Source of the DNA: Tridacna crocea
Lineage: Eukaryota > Mollusca > Bivalvia > Cardiida > Cardiidae
Length of the DNA: 64,000 nucleotides
Direction: 5' to 3'
Assembly (NCBI GenBank): GCA_943736015.1
Contig: OX031065.1
Coordinates: 50,570,992 to 50,634,991, forward strand
The notes under the pieces are model-generated. The model was not told the origin of the DNA and ran no database searches. It saw only the letters and a list, made by a program, of their open reading frames with translations. Positions 45,274 through 59,500 of the stretch are shown here, piece after piece. Position 1 is the first letter of the stretch; each line of letters opens with the position of its first letter. A program made the translations under genes and the position numbers.

Positions 45274-45913
45274 CTATATCCTTTGCCACTCCCATTGTTG
45301 TCTGACGTCACTGGTACACTCCTTCATTGCTAAAGCGTTTGCCTCCACGACGGTCAAGCATGACGCGGTGGCTACGTTGTATAATGTTTTATCGTTTCTA
45401 TATTGCCAAACGGCTTCTTTTATAAACTTGTAAGCTGGCGACTTTGCAATTTCTATTGGAATGGGCTGACCTGGCTTCTTATTCAACTTCGTGAGAAGTA
45501 TCGTTCCCTGTGTGGAACGTATTTGGTCGTGTTCGGTTAATATGAAGTATCTGTTGCCGATCTGGTTGCAACTACCAGTGCGAAGTTTATACGATTTGTC
45601 TTTCAGTTTGTCACAGTATAAACATTTATTTATTTTTTTACTTCGGATATTTCCTTTTGCCTTTATATCACCGAGAAGATAGACGTCAGAAAACGTCTTC
45701 ACCATGTCAACAAAATACTGAAATGGCTTGCAATTGTTGTCTCTACGAATTCTGTGGCGGTCTGTAAGATCTCCGATGTCATAAGTACTATGATTACCGA
45801 TGACGTCACGAACGAGACTTTTATACGGATCGTCCAACCAGACTTCCGCCGTCCTTAGTGAATTCGCCACAAGAAAATCAGCAGATGTGTTTACGTGTCC
45901 CCAAGGCGTAATC
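45274..45913 (-). CDS. GalNAc-transferase-like exon 2 (C-terminal GT segment and lectin domain)
   Basis: Acceptor tcgtttcag|G at 45913 completes Arg 398. The exon reads ITPWGHVNTSADFLVANSLR, then TAEVWLDDPYKSLVRDV, DIGDLTDRHRIRRDNNCKPF and a roughly 130-residue ricin-B-like lectin region. Lectin features seen are NKCLYCDKL, GSCN, ASCLTV and the final QQWEW (QxW). It stops at TAG 45276-45274. A family B foldback begins about 20 bp past the stop, so the 3' UTR probably contains it. No AATAAA was found close by. Confidence 0.94.
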
Positions 45914-48900
45914 CTGAAACGAGAGAGAAGAAATGCTTAACCCATACCTGAAGTAACTTTTCCTGGTCCTTTCATTTGCTGCAAGAAGCGTTGGAAATTT
46001 GGTATCTCGCAAGACTAAGGCAGCTTATATCCTGTGTCCGTATGAAATTCACCAATCATTCTTAAGAACATTCTTTGTCTCACTCTTCAAGATTTTCTAA
46101 CTGTGAAAGTAACAGAACTTCTGATTGGCCAATCAGATGTCCTGTTATTTTCACATTGACAAAATTTTGAAGAATAGGACTAAGAATGTACTTGAGAATG
46201 GTTGGTGAATACGGACCCTGGATAACATTAACGTGTTTTGATAAGAAAAACTGGATAGGACACCCGGTTAAGGTAAGACCTGTGTAATGGAAAACAGCTA
46301 TTTCCACTAAAATATCATCATGCAAAATTAGCTATAATAAAAAATGAGTATTATTGAACTACTTTCACCTTTTCATTTTTTCCATTTTTTCCTCCTTTGA
46401 ATTACCATTTATAAATCTAAAACCGCTATATTCTAAATTGAAAAAGAGATAATAATTACCTCCCTTTTTAGAAAACAAACATAAGTATCAAAAAATAGTT
46501 TTAAGATAGACATAAACAGAATTTCTGATCCGTTAGAAATGTGCAAATATATTATTTCTGCATAAATCCTTATGTATCCGTATTTAACAACCAATTAGAA
46601 ATTTTGCCAAATGTTCACCGGAAGTGCATTACACAGGTCTTACCTTAAACTTCTAAGGGAACGGCATAAAAGATACTGGGATGTGAATATTGGACCTCTG
46701 TTTTGTCTCAGTATGAAGTAAATTATGAAATTCAACCTCACGAGAAACTGTCTCCTTTTCCTCGCTGTTTTTCACTTTTGTTGAAAAGTAACTTATTGGG
46801 TTATTGGGCAACAACAATCTTGGTAGAGGTCCACTAGGAGATGCTACATACCAATTATAAAAGCCCTGCACATTCCAGTTGTAGAGAAGAAGAATTTTAG
46901 TTTTTCTTCCTGTTCTCATGTTCGAACTTGTGACCACCGGGCCGGTGCCAGTTTTGACCCCGGGGGTCATATGAACTAACTTGGAAGAGGCCTACAAGGA
47001 CCTCTATGTTCGAACATCGGAACAAAGAAGGAAAACTTTAGAATCTTCTTTTCTGAAATGGAAGGCGTACAGCTTTGATATTTGTGATGGAGTGAACTTG
47101 TACAGTACAACCTGTATTCAGAGACCACTCAAGGGAAGTACTGAAATTGGTCTCTTACAGCAGGTGGTCTTTAAATACGGGTTATATTAGGTTAATGTAA
47201 GAAAGGTTATTGTATCAGAACAATGGTCTCTTAAACCATGTGGTCTCTTAATACAGGTGGTCTCTAGCACAGGTTAAACTGTACTTAAATCGGTAGTCCA
47301 ACTGAGCACAACATGTTCAGGGAGTTCAAATTGAGTCACCTGGGGTCATAAACTAGGTTATTTGGTCAAATTAAAAAAATACATTGTGGGCACTCTAGAG
47401 CCTACATTTATTGCTCTTATGATCTGGTCAGAATGTTTTTCTTGATAATATCTCGGTTGAGTTTGGATTTGGATCACCTGGGGTCATTAACTAGGTCACT
47501 AGGTCAAAGTAAAAACATACCTTGCGGGCTCTGTAGAGGCAATGTTTATTGTTCAGTTGAGTTGAAAATTGGTCAAAATGTTTCTCTTGTTGAACTCTAA
47601 GACGAGTTTGAAATTGGGTCAACTTGGGTCTTAATCTAGGTCACATAGCAAATTAAAGGAATACTTTGAGGGCACTCTAGAGGCCACATTTCTTGCTCAA
47701 TTGACTTGGAAATTGGTCAGGATATTTATCTAGATGAAATGTCGGATGAATTTAAAATTGGGTCACCTTGGGTCATAAACTAGGTTATTTGGTCAAATTA
47801 CAAAAATACATTGTGGGCACTCTAGAGGCTACATTTATTGCTCTTAATATGATCTGGTCAGAATGTTTTTCTTGATAAAATCTCGGTTGAGTTTGGATTT
47901 GGATCACGTGGGGTCATTAACTAAGTCTCTAGGTCAAAGTAAAGAAATATCTTGTGGGCACTCTAGAGGCAATATCTTTTGTTCAGTTGAGTTGAAAATT
48001 GGTCAAAATGTTTCTCTTGATAAAATATGAGATGAGTTTAAAATTGGATCACCTTGGGTTTTTATTTGGGTCACAAAGCAAGTTAAAGGAATCCCTTAAT
48101 GGCATTTCTTTTTCCTTGTTTGCTCAACTGACTTTGAACTTGAAAATAGGTCAGGACGTTTATCCAGATGAAATATTGGACCAGTTTGAAATTGGGTCGC
48201 CCGGGCTAATAAACTGGGTTTTTTGGTCAAATTTAAAAAATGCCTAGTGGGCACTCTGGATGCCATATTTACAGCTCAAAAGACCGTAAATTTGGTCAGA
48301 TTGCTTAACTTGATAAAATCTCGGATGAATTTGGATTTGAGTCACTCGGAACCAAAAACTAGGTCACTAGATCAAATTAAAGAAATACCTTGTGGGCACT
48401 CTAAAGGCCACATTTCTTTGAATAATTGGCTCAAAAATAGATCATGATTTTTGTTTTGGTGAATCTGACATGAACCTGAATTTGGGCCAAATGGGGTCAT
48501 AAACTAGATCACTGGGTCAAATTAAAGAAATTCCTTGTGGGCACTCTAGAGGCCACATTTATTGTTAAATTGATTTGAAAATTGATTGAAAATATTTAAC
48601 TTGATGAAATATGAGATATGTTCAAAACTGGGTTATCTAGGTAACTTTGTCAAATTGAATAAATACCTTTAGGGCACTCTAGAAGTCACATTTCTCGCTT
48701 GGTTGACCTGAAAATTGGTCAAAATGTTTGTCTTGATGAAATATTAGATGAGTTTGAAATTGGGTCACCTGGGGTAATGTCACTCGGTCAAATTAAAGTA
48801 GTACCTTGTGGGCAATCTAGAGGCCACATTTATTGCTCAAATGACCTAAAATTGGGTCATGATGATTGTCTTGATACATTTTTGATGAGTTTCAAATTGG

Positions 48901-51900
48901 GTCATGTGGGATGATAAATTAGACCACTAAGTCTACCGATGGAAATTCCTTATGAACGCTTTAGAGGCCACATGTTAAGGTCAGTTGACCTGACAATAGG
49001 TATGAAATTGAATTATGCACGTGAAGTGAAATTTGCCTATTGAATCAGATGAGTGATCCAGGGCCATGACGGCCCTCATATTTCTTATATTCCATTCGTT
49101 GAAAATTGCTCGTCAAAGCTAGGGAGCGTATGAAGAATTTTATTATTACAATGTTTTGAAAAACATTTAATCTTACCCTGCCACACAGTGCTGTAACAGT
49201 CTCTGCATACAGCGTTTAAGGTAGTAGATCCCTAATACCCCTAGTGCTGAATCGCATAACGTTTTCTTGATAGTTGATAAATACGGATTTATACACTATA
49301 ATAGTTTTGCACAATTTTAACGGACCAGAAATTTCCTTATGCCTATATTGAAATTATTTGTAGATATTTTTGTTAATCTTCAGAAAAGGGAGGTAATTAC
49401 TATCTCTCTTTGTAATGAAAAAATAGTGGTTCTAGATTTATAAATGATAATTCTAGAAAAGACAAAAAGGGAAAAGTGGTTTATTTAAAGCAGTACAATA
49501 ACTCTCTTTTTTAATCATAGCAAATTTTGTGGGATAATATCATTGTGGAAATAGCTATTTTCTATTAGGGGTCTACTACGTTAATTGTAATGTTTTCGAA
49601 TTGCATTTGTACATGTTTAAGGCTTGGAAAAGTGTGGAGGGAGTTCAGACCAGTATGATCTCCGATTACACTTACTACAAAAGTGAACAACCAGTGTGAA
49701 ACAGCAGTATGCCGTCGAAGCGTTCAGTTTCTTTCAATATCAAGCTGAGGTTTAACATGAGCAGAAAAATTATTCAATCGGAATGCAAAAGAATCCGGCA
49801 GGAATTTAACTGTTATCCTTCTGAATAACTAGAATGAAATTTTCATTTCGATAGAAAAAAAACTAAAATCAAAGTTTTGTTCGGGGGAATAATTTCTCCC
49901 TCTCAGACAGTGTAGACCAAGATCAGACTGCACGTTCTGTGCAGTCTGATCTTGATCTACGCTGTCTGCAAAAGGTCAGTTAGTCGCGCTTAGTAGCTTA
50001 AGGGTTAAGATCGTAGAGTATCGACTGTTGAAATCATCAGCGTTTTCAACGTACAAAGTCAGTAAAATAACTGGAGTGAAAACCAAGACGAACATCAGAA
50101 GATTAATCAGAAAACTGATCATTTATTTAATACCCGAACAGAATAAACCTGTCGTTCACAAGTTTTTAACTTGAAAATTTAACACGTTTTAATTATTTAT
50201 AATACAATGCTTCGTTTTTCAATTTTTTGCTCTGTCTTGCTTCATGCTTTCTATTCTAATTAATTCTTATTCTTTAGTTTACTGTAACCTAAAAGAATTT
50301 AAATCATTTTAGTTATTTTCGCGACGGTATTCCGCCCGATCGATTTTTTTGGTAATAGAAAAGTATTTGGTTTCTCTTGATTCAAATTCATTGAAAAACA
50401 CACCCCAGTGTAAATCTTACTTGTGAATCTAATACTCGACAGGTCAGTTCTGTTTAAAACAAGTGGCTTCTTTAAAAAAGAAGGCATGAGAGGTCGACAT
50501 CATTATTTTCTAATAATTTTTATACCTTTAGGTTAAATATATCTAGGTACATGTAAAGAAACAAGCAAGACAATAAACGGGTAGTTGAAATCTGTTCAGT
50601 TGTAAATACACATTCATCAAAGTGGATGGCAAAAACAGGATTCCGTATCATCCGTCCTTGTAATTTATGTAAGTCACATGACCTTCTTCCCACGTTTTAA
50701 GGTCACGTGAGTTTTTCCGCTGTGTTCGTTTCTATTTTTAACGAAATTCTTTTTCTTTTTCTTCTTTTTGTTTAAGATTTAAGACTGTAATACAAAAATT
50801 AAAATTGTTGGAAAGGGAATATGCAATTAAATCCTTACAATTTTGTTGAAATTCGCAATATAGAAACAAACCACATCTATTTCCTATTTCAGTTTTTAGA
50901 CTTCGATTTCTTTATAAAATCATGACGAAACAGACTGTGTATCGGAACAATTCCCCTACAAAGATTGGATTTAGACAGCAATTTCTGAGGCAGTCTGCCT
51001 TTTAAACTCAACACTGTTGGAGAGGTCTGATGACCTCTCCAATAATATCGTAACTTTTAGCGAAAAAATCATCCGCTTGGGTTCAGGTGTCGATGCGCCA
51101 TAAAAAAAAAACCTTTCATGCATTCATTTCATTACGTTCAGGATAGTTTAGGATAGTTAGGCGGCCAGACCGCTTTCTTATATGTAATACACATTACGAA
51201 TTTTCTGTACGAATTGGTTAATCTATAGATGGTTTTGCATCTTCTGAGCAATGATTTACAGATGGTTTTGCATCTTCCGAACTATAACTTACAGATGTTT
51301 TTGCATCTTCCGAGCTATAACTTACAGGTGGTTTTGCATCTTCCGGGTTATCATTTACAGAGGGTTTTGCATCTTCTAAGCTATAATTTAGTAGATGGTT
51401 TTCATCTTCTGAGCTATAATTCAATAGATGGTTTTGCATCTTCTGACCTATTATTTACAGATGGCTTTGCATCTTCTGAGCTATAATTTACAGATGGCTT
51501 TGCATCTTCTGAGCTATATTTTTACAGATGGTTTTGCATCTTCTGAGCTATAATTTACAGATGGTTTTGCATCTTCTAACCTATGATTTACAGAAGGTTT
51601 TGCATCTTCTGAGCTTTAATTTACAGATGGTTCTGCATCTTCTGAGCTATAATTTGATAGATGGTTTTGCATCTTCTGAGCTATAATTCGATAGATAGTT
51701 TTGCATCTTCTGAGCTATAATTTGAGAGATGGTTCTGGATCGTCTGAGCTATAAATTAATAGACTTTTTGCCTTTTCTGAGCTATAATTCGAGAGATGGT
51801 TTTGCATCTTCTGAGCTATAATTTACAGATGATTTTGCATCTTCTGAGCTATAATTAAATAGGTGGTTTTGCATTTTCTGAGCTATAATTTACAGATGGT

Positions 51901-54900
51901 TTTGCATCTCATGCGCTATTATTTACAGATGGATTTGCATCTTCTGAGCTATAATTTAATAGCAGGCTTTGCATCTTCTGAGCTATATTTTAATAGACGG
52001 TTTTGCATCTTCTGAGCTATAATTTATAGATGGTTTGCGTCTTCTCAGCATAATTTGAGAGATGGTTTTGCATCTTCTGACCTATAGTTTACAGAAGGTT
52101 TTGCATTTTCTGAGCTATAATTAAATAGACGGTTTTGCATCTTCTGAGCTATAATTTAATAATTTGACAGATGGTTTTGCATCCTCTGACCTATATTTTT
52201 AATGGACGGTTTTGCATCTTCTGAGCTATATTTTAATAGACGGTTTTGCATTTTCTGAGCTATAATTTAATAGACGGTTTTGCATCTTCTGAGCTATATT
52301 TAACAGAAGGTTTTGCATCTTCTGCGCTATAATTTGAGAGATGGTTCTGCATCGTCTCAGCTATAATTTACAAATGGTTTTGCATCTTCTGAGCAATAAT
52401 TTAATAGACGGTTTTGCATCTTCTGAGCTATAATTTAATAGAAGGTTTTGCATCTTCTGAGCTATAATTTTATAGACGGTTTTGCATCTTCTGAGCTATA
52501 ATTTAATAGACGGTTTTACATCTTCTGAGCTATTACTTACAGATGGTTTTGCATCTTCTGAGCTATAATTTGTGAAATATCGTTTATGTTATAAACAGAA
52601 TCTAGCGTTCGTTGGCGTTTGAGATAAAATTCTATTTAACCCTTTCCCAAACGACAAACTTTTGGACTAGACCAAATTGAAAGCATTTGCAGACAACAAT
52701 TCAACTCTTGCTGAAAAGATGATTTCTGTCTATGATAGGGTAGAAAACATTGTGGGAAAAGGAGAAAATGCTGGTTACCAGCATTTTCTCCTTTTCCCAC
52801 AATGTTTTCAAAAGGCTACTATTCCAGACCCGTAAAAACCAGGGATTGTTTGGGAAAGGGTTAACTGTTCTAGATGAAATGTTATCATGCTCACCAAAGG
52901 CTCAATTTATAACATTTTGCATAGACTCGTTCGATAAAATTTTATCTCAGACACCAACTGATGTAAGATCCTTTATACGTGAAACAATGGGGTCCAGTTT
53001 GACTCCTGGCACCCATAGACTATAAGGGCGGCAACATGCCAAAAGGGACATGCGGACATTTCGTATGTTGCAAGCCAATTATAGTATAGTCAAGGGATTT
53101 AACTCTATTCAGCCCCGTTACTCGCCCCCGATTACTAAAAAAGCATTGTATCTTTTATTTACTTTTACTAACAGTTATTCTCCTTATTCTTTCAACAACT
53201 GAGAGCTGAATATTTTTCTACCAGATAAACACAACTGATTGCCAGTTGCTAATGCAGTCTGGCTGCTACAATCCAACTTTCAAGATATAAGATACACTTT
53301 AGATACGATGAAACACAGTATTAGCGGCAAACACCCATTATACATGTTTTAAAATATCACTGACCTGTAATCCTTGTGTTCAACAAAGTCGAACCGTCTC
53401 AGAATTCGTGGATTTTTTTATCAAGATACAAATTTCAAAGAGCTGCCGACATCTTGTGTCATGTGACATTGTTTGGAACAAGAAGTTTGATTGGTTGATA
53501 TGTACTGCCTATCGTGCATTCAACCATTGAAATTTCGTACAGCTGCTCACACCTTTTGTCATGTGACACTGTTTAGAACGAGAAATTTCATTGGTTTATA
53601 TGCGCGACCGGCAGTATCGAATGTACGAACTCTTCGTCAATGGCGAAGATTTTTGAGGGAGTTTACAAGTTCGAAGGACTGTAGCAGCCAGACTGCATTA
53701 GTTACGGACAAACAGTTGTGTTTTTGTGGTAGACAAACGATTTAGCTATCAGTTGTCCAAAGAATAAGGAGATTACCTGTTAGCGTTGTGTGTGTGTTTT
53801 TTTTTGTAATCGTGGGCGAGCAACCGGATGCATACAGTTAAATCCCTTGATTTACTCTTATAGTCTTCGTGTGACAGGAGTCAAACTACGGATCCCTATG
53901 CCTGAAAACTCAATTCGTGTCAGGTCCTTTTTATGACGTTACGATTTTTCATGAATTATAGATCAGAAGATTCAAAACCATGCATAAATACAACACCGCA
54001 AAATCATTGTGGTTGAATGATGTGAAGCTTTGGCTAGGCATTGCTTTTTCAGATATCTATTATTTCTGTGTGGATAGCGCATATACTATACAAAATAATA
54101 ATGATATCAAATGTAAAAAAGGCAATTGATAGTTATCAATACTCTGTTTGTGGACACATGTAGCAGATGAAATATTTCGATCCTGGATTAAGAGTATTTA
54201 TTTATGTAATGACAGATGTTTTGTTCAGTAAAAGGTAAAGTTCAAAAGAAATGTAATGCTATTTAGCCCTTCAGCAGTTGCACACATGAACCTAGCTTAT
54301 TGACTATATTGAATGAATATCGGTGATTCCGATTTTCAATGTCAGTAACATAATCCAACTCTTTCCCTGATAAATACCTTTATAACACACACTGCAAGGT
54401 GTCTTCGGTAAACACTAATGGTGAAATTTCAGCTTCTTTTTCGTTTAGGACAGACTCAAATAGTGCATCAGGAAAATAGTTTAACCCTTTCCTAAATGGT
54501 CCAAATTGAAAGCATTTGCAGACAACAAAATAAATGTTACTCAAAAAATAAATTTGTTTCCAGCTGGAAATGAGCAATTTCACCTTTTTTCACAATGTTT
54601 TCTATGGAATCTAATTCGTAAAATCCCTTAATAGCCACATTTCAGTTGTTGTCTGCAGCTTCTTTGAATTTGGGACGGTCTCAAAATGGTATATTAGGGA
54701 ATGGGTTAAACATGGTTTAATTCTTAGCCACACGACAAAAATTTAGACTTGTCCAAAGTGAAAGCGTTTGCAGACGACAAAATAATAGTGACTCAAAAAT
54801 TGAAAACATTGTGGAACAAGGATAAAATGCTGGTTACCAGCATTTTCTCCTTTTCCCACAATATTTTCAGAAGGCTTCTCATGGTAGTAAAAACCAGGGA

Positions 54901-56518
54901 TTTTGGTAAAGGGCTAAGGCGAAAATTAAGGAAATTTTTTGCATGTAAAAAGGAAGCTAAAACTCCCTATCATTGGCGTACATATCTTAAATGGCTCAGT
55001 AATTTAAAAGCGCCATCTTGCTGTTCAAAATTATATGCTGAAAAGCTCATAAACTCAGAATCCGAAAACTTGAAGTCTAACGACTTGAAAAGTGTCTTCA
55101 TGGCTTTTTACCTTAATAGACGTTAAACATTATTATACTGCAAAGAAATTTCTCGTGATCTGATTGGATAATATGCCCCGAACATATAATTATGTCATGT
55201 ACACTGGCAAGCCAACGTAAAAGCATTTCCCCTTTCGGGAGCCCCGTATAAATGACTACACTATCAACATAAAATCCAAAATCGCGGGGTCGATCATGAT
55301 TAACATCAAAATTATGCGCCAAGCTGCATGTTTTAGCATGTATTACCAAGGAATTGACGTCATTGAAACCTTGGTAATACGTGCTATATAAAACGTGCAG
55401 CATGGCGCATAATCTTGATTTTAATCTTGATCGACGCCGACATTTTGGATCTTGTGTTGATATTGCTGTCATGTATACGGGGGCTCCCTAAAGGGACTCT
55501 AATTTGGTTTTGCCTGTGTACATAATATATATGTTACGGGCATATTATCCAATCAGATCACGAGAAATTCCTTTGCGGTATAATGATACAAACTGCTTGG
55601 GCGCACCTTACTCTACGACAAGACACAAATCACATACAAAAACTTTGAATGCAATTATTTCCCTTTGTAAGGACCAGAACTTGAAGCAACCATGTTGAAT
55701 ATCTAGCGATTTAATCTAGCATAGATGTTGAACATCGAGTGGTTGAGGGAAGAGGTAGTTATATATCCAAAATTTCCGCTAACGATAATTATATTATTTT
55801 CGCATCTGAAAATTTTTTTCAAAATTTTTTCGTGCACCAAACGAAAGAAAAAAAGGAAAATGATATGCTGTTTTACGCTTACGAGAATATCCTGGTTTAC
55901 ATCCTATTCAGGCGACAAAATTTTACACTGTTACAAATTGAAAGCGTTAGCAGACGAAAAAATCAAAATGGCTCAAAAAGTGGAATTTGTTTTGGGACAG
56001 GTAGAAAAAATTGTGGGAAAAGGAGAAAATGCTGGTTACCAACATTTTCTCCTTTTCCCACAATGTTTTCAAAAGGCTTATTTCACAAAGGCGTGAAAAC
56101 CAGGGATATTTGTAGATAGTGTTATGTGACACGGAGAGATCGCCTATTACCAACGATTTTTCCTTTTCCCAAAATATTTTCAAAAGGAAAGTGATTGATT
56201 TACGGACTGACCATTACTGACCACATACAAGTGTGTGTGTGGGGGGGGGGGGGGTGCTTAAAAGTCAGCTTTCTGCCCCCACTAAATAATTATAATTACG
56301 ATGCCCCGTCAGGCATTTCTAAAGTGAAATCCGTCTATTGATCACCATAATTCCACGTGTTACTGGGTAACATTTGGTCTTTGACTTAGCCAAGTATTGA
56401 CCAAAAGTGTACAAAAGGAAATTTACTTCCTTGCCATATGACATCGTCTAACACTAACGTTAAGCCATCCTTAATTAGATATGTAGTTCGCATTTCAGTC
56501 CAAATCAACCGATGATGG

Positions 56519-56550
<32 letters not shown>

Positions 56551-59500
56551 TTGTAAATGAGCATGAGTTAAAGCACCTGTAGTGCCGATGGTAGTAGCAG
56601 TAACAATGAAGACTATAATGATAACAATAAAAAGAAACCATTGATTTTCATGCAAATCAACTAAACCTTTTGTGGATGTGACACTTTTTAGTGCTTTATG
56701 GATCGTGTACACCAAGATCAGACTGCATAGAACATGCAGTCAGAATTCTAATCACAGGAACCTAAGACATAAAAATAAAATAGCCTGAGTCCATATTCCC
56801 CAACCTTCCCTTTCTGCATCTTAATTCTAATTCTAGGATTAGAAAGTGACAAAACATCTGATTGGTGAAACCATTTAGTATCTACGATTAGAAAGTAACA
56901 AAATATCTGATTGAAACCATTTAGTATAGCCAATCAAAACATGTGTAACTTTCAAATTTGGAAAACTCTTGAGACTAAGACTAAAAAGAGGTTCTTAGCT
57001 TTTAGGCTGCTCAGCGGAAATCAGGCAGCTTTTGTGGACGGTGTCGATAGGAATCAGTTTGCACAGAACGTGGTCTGATCTTGGATCTACAATTGTTTGG
57101 TTTTTGTTTTTTGATGAACTCTACTTTTCGCTAATATCAATCGCTATATACAAAATACTGTATTATATACAAAATCGCTATATTCTGGTTTAGCTTTAAA
57201 GGACGTGTCACGACTATAACTACCTTATATTTCAGACAGTGTAGATCAAGATCAGACTCTACAAAACGTTCAGTCTGATCTTTGATATAAACCATCCGGT
57301 CTCCTGACACACCACAGATAAAAGCAACCATGAAATCGCAATTATCTGGCTTTTATTCTATAATGAAAATGACGGCTTGGCCTTTATGGGGCTTTCACCG
57401 GTTACCAAACAATCCGGCTCTCTAAGGACCCTGAGGAAGAAGCCTTTTGAAAACATTATGGGAAAAGAAGAAAATGCTGGTAACCAGCATTTTCTTCTTT
57501 TCCCAGAATGTTTTCTTACCTTTCATAGATAAATACCTTCATTAGAATCACACTGAAAATGTTTTCAATTGCTTTGAATTTGAACGAGTAAACATTTTGT
57601 TCACGTGGTAAAGCGTTAAGGGTAATCATTGCGGGTTGGTTGGTTGTACTGGGGTTTAACGCCACTTTAACAGCTAAGGTCATATCTTGCGGTCGGTGAC
57701 GCACATGTGTTTCCTGGCTTTCTCACACCGGTACTTACACTACTTCCTTTTCAAAGCCACAGACTACTTTTCTCACATGCTTCAGCAGAGGTGAGAGGCA
57801 ATAATACGCCGGAAAGAAAGTTCGCCTCAACCGGATATCGAACTCACAACCACCAGGTCATGAGTCCGACACGCTCACCACTGAACCACCCGGGCTGGCT
57901 GGTAAACACTGCAGGCACAGACCTTAGATTTAAGGTTTCAACCGAAAGTGGCCCTTTTATTTCTCTGTCTGACTAAGAGCCAGTAATATTTATATAGTAA
58001 ATAAATAGAATTATATTTTGGCCTGAAGCTACAAGATGTTATACATCCTATTTGTTTGACATAATTGTTAAATGTAGCCTTTGGAAAAATGACCAACGTT
58101 GTACAAATGAATCTAATGGGAAAATTTTGATGTTAAATTGATATTTGTTTTAAATAGTTCCTTAGTGAAATCTCTGTTTATGGTACTAGTTAAAACTGTC
58201 TTATCGGGACAATTCGCGAGAACATCAATAATAACTGATTTAGTTGAATATATTTTCTGCACTAACTATTCAAGCCGATCTTAGTCATCACTTTGAGCAG
58301 ATGCATTTAACTATCCTTTTACATATCATGAGTCATTTATAAAGCCAGTCATTTGACGATAGTGGGAGTGAAGGCTGGTTTCCTAGGCTGCTAGGCTTAT
58401 GCGTGTAGCGTAATGACCTTTAGGTAGTAGACCCATAACGCTTCTTACGCCACATGATATATATATATATATTTTGTGGATAGTTGATAAATACGGATTT
58501 ATACAGATATAATACTTTTGCACATTTTTAAACGACCAGAAATTTCTTTGATATATATCTTGACAATTATTTGTAGATATCTTTGTTAGTTTCCAGAAAA
58601 GGGAGGTAATTATCACTTTATAATGCGAATATAGTGATTTTAGAATTATAAATGATAACTCTAAGAAAGAAAAAAAGGAAAAAGTGGTTCGGATAAAGTA
58701 GTAAAGTCATATAAAATCATACTCATTTTAAATTATAGCAAATTGTTTAAGATAATATTATGGTAGAAATAGATGTTTTCTATTACGGGATCCACTACCT
58801 TAAGTTTTATAGTTATCGTGCATGAAACACGATCATGTAAAACTATGTATACCGTGATAACTAAACTAATTCAATCAGACCAAGGTCAAAATTACTTTAC
58901 CTATACATGTGAGCCACCTTAGAACATGGAACAAGCTCAATTCGACCCCCACACATCCAAACTTTTATTGACAGCTCCATTTGCTCCGAACCCCACTGTC
59001 TCATCCCAGGATCGAACCCGCCGAGCTGCATAAAGAAATCTTTCCTCATTACCGCCATCATTCCCTGCACAGTACCCATAGGCATTGGTGCCACGCTGCC
59101 GTTCCTTGCAGTTTTTATTCGAGAGCTAAATGGAGCCCACATTTGACCTAAAGTTAGGGTGTCGAAAAAAGGGAACTGCTCATCGAAAATGCGTCTTACG
59201 TCAAATTTGAATGTATCTTGATCCACTCCACCCACATGTGAACATATCAGAGCCTTAGGGACGTCTTGTAATCGAGCAATGAGCGGCTCTAACCAGCCCG
59301 GAGCAACTTCCATATGTCCGTCCATCACTATAAAGTACTCGGCTGTCGTTGCTTCAATCCCTTTCTGACGGGCAAGCATTAAACCAAGTGGAGAGGAATT
59401 CTGTACAAGCTTAAGTTTCTCCACATTTGCAACATGTATTGCTATTTTCGCTTTCAACTCTGGATCTTTTGAACCATCGTCCACAAGTACAATTTCCTTG

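Noticed and set aside
45491-45682. Plus-strand open frame opposite the GalNAc-T-like lectin exon
   Set aside because: Shadow of the minus-strand coding exon.
47280-49010. T1 units as repeated protein-coding exons
   Set aside because: Unit length about 142 is not a multiple of three, stops are frequent in all frames and no splice sites recur.
51215-52575. CRISPR-like regular array
   Set aside because: Units are contiguous with no unique spacers and the genome is eukaryotic; it is a minisatellite.
53491-53745. Open frame shared by 53.5 and 62.9 kb as a candidate gene
   Set aside because: It is part of an interspersed duplicate. The second copy is frameshifted (a deletion near 62994) and no domain is visible.
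55725-56119. Overlapping 120-codon open frames at 55.7-56.1 kb
   Set aside because: The second half is a family A copy; the first half is low-complexity Lys/Phe-rich without a recognised domain.
57640-57910. Plus-strand 89-codon open frame at 57707-57976
   Set aside because: It is the antisense of a SINE.
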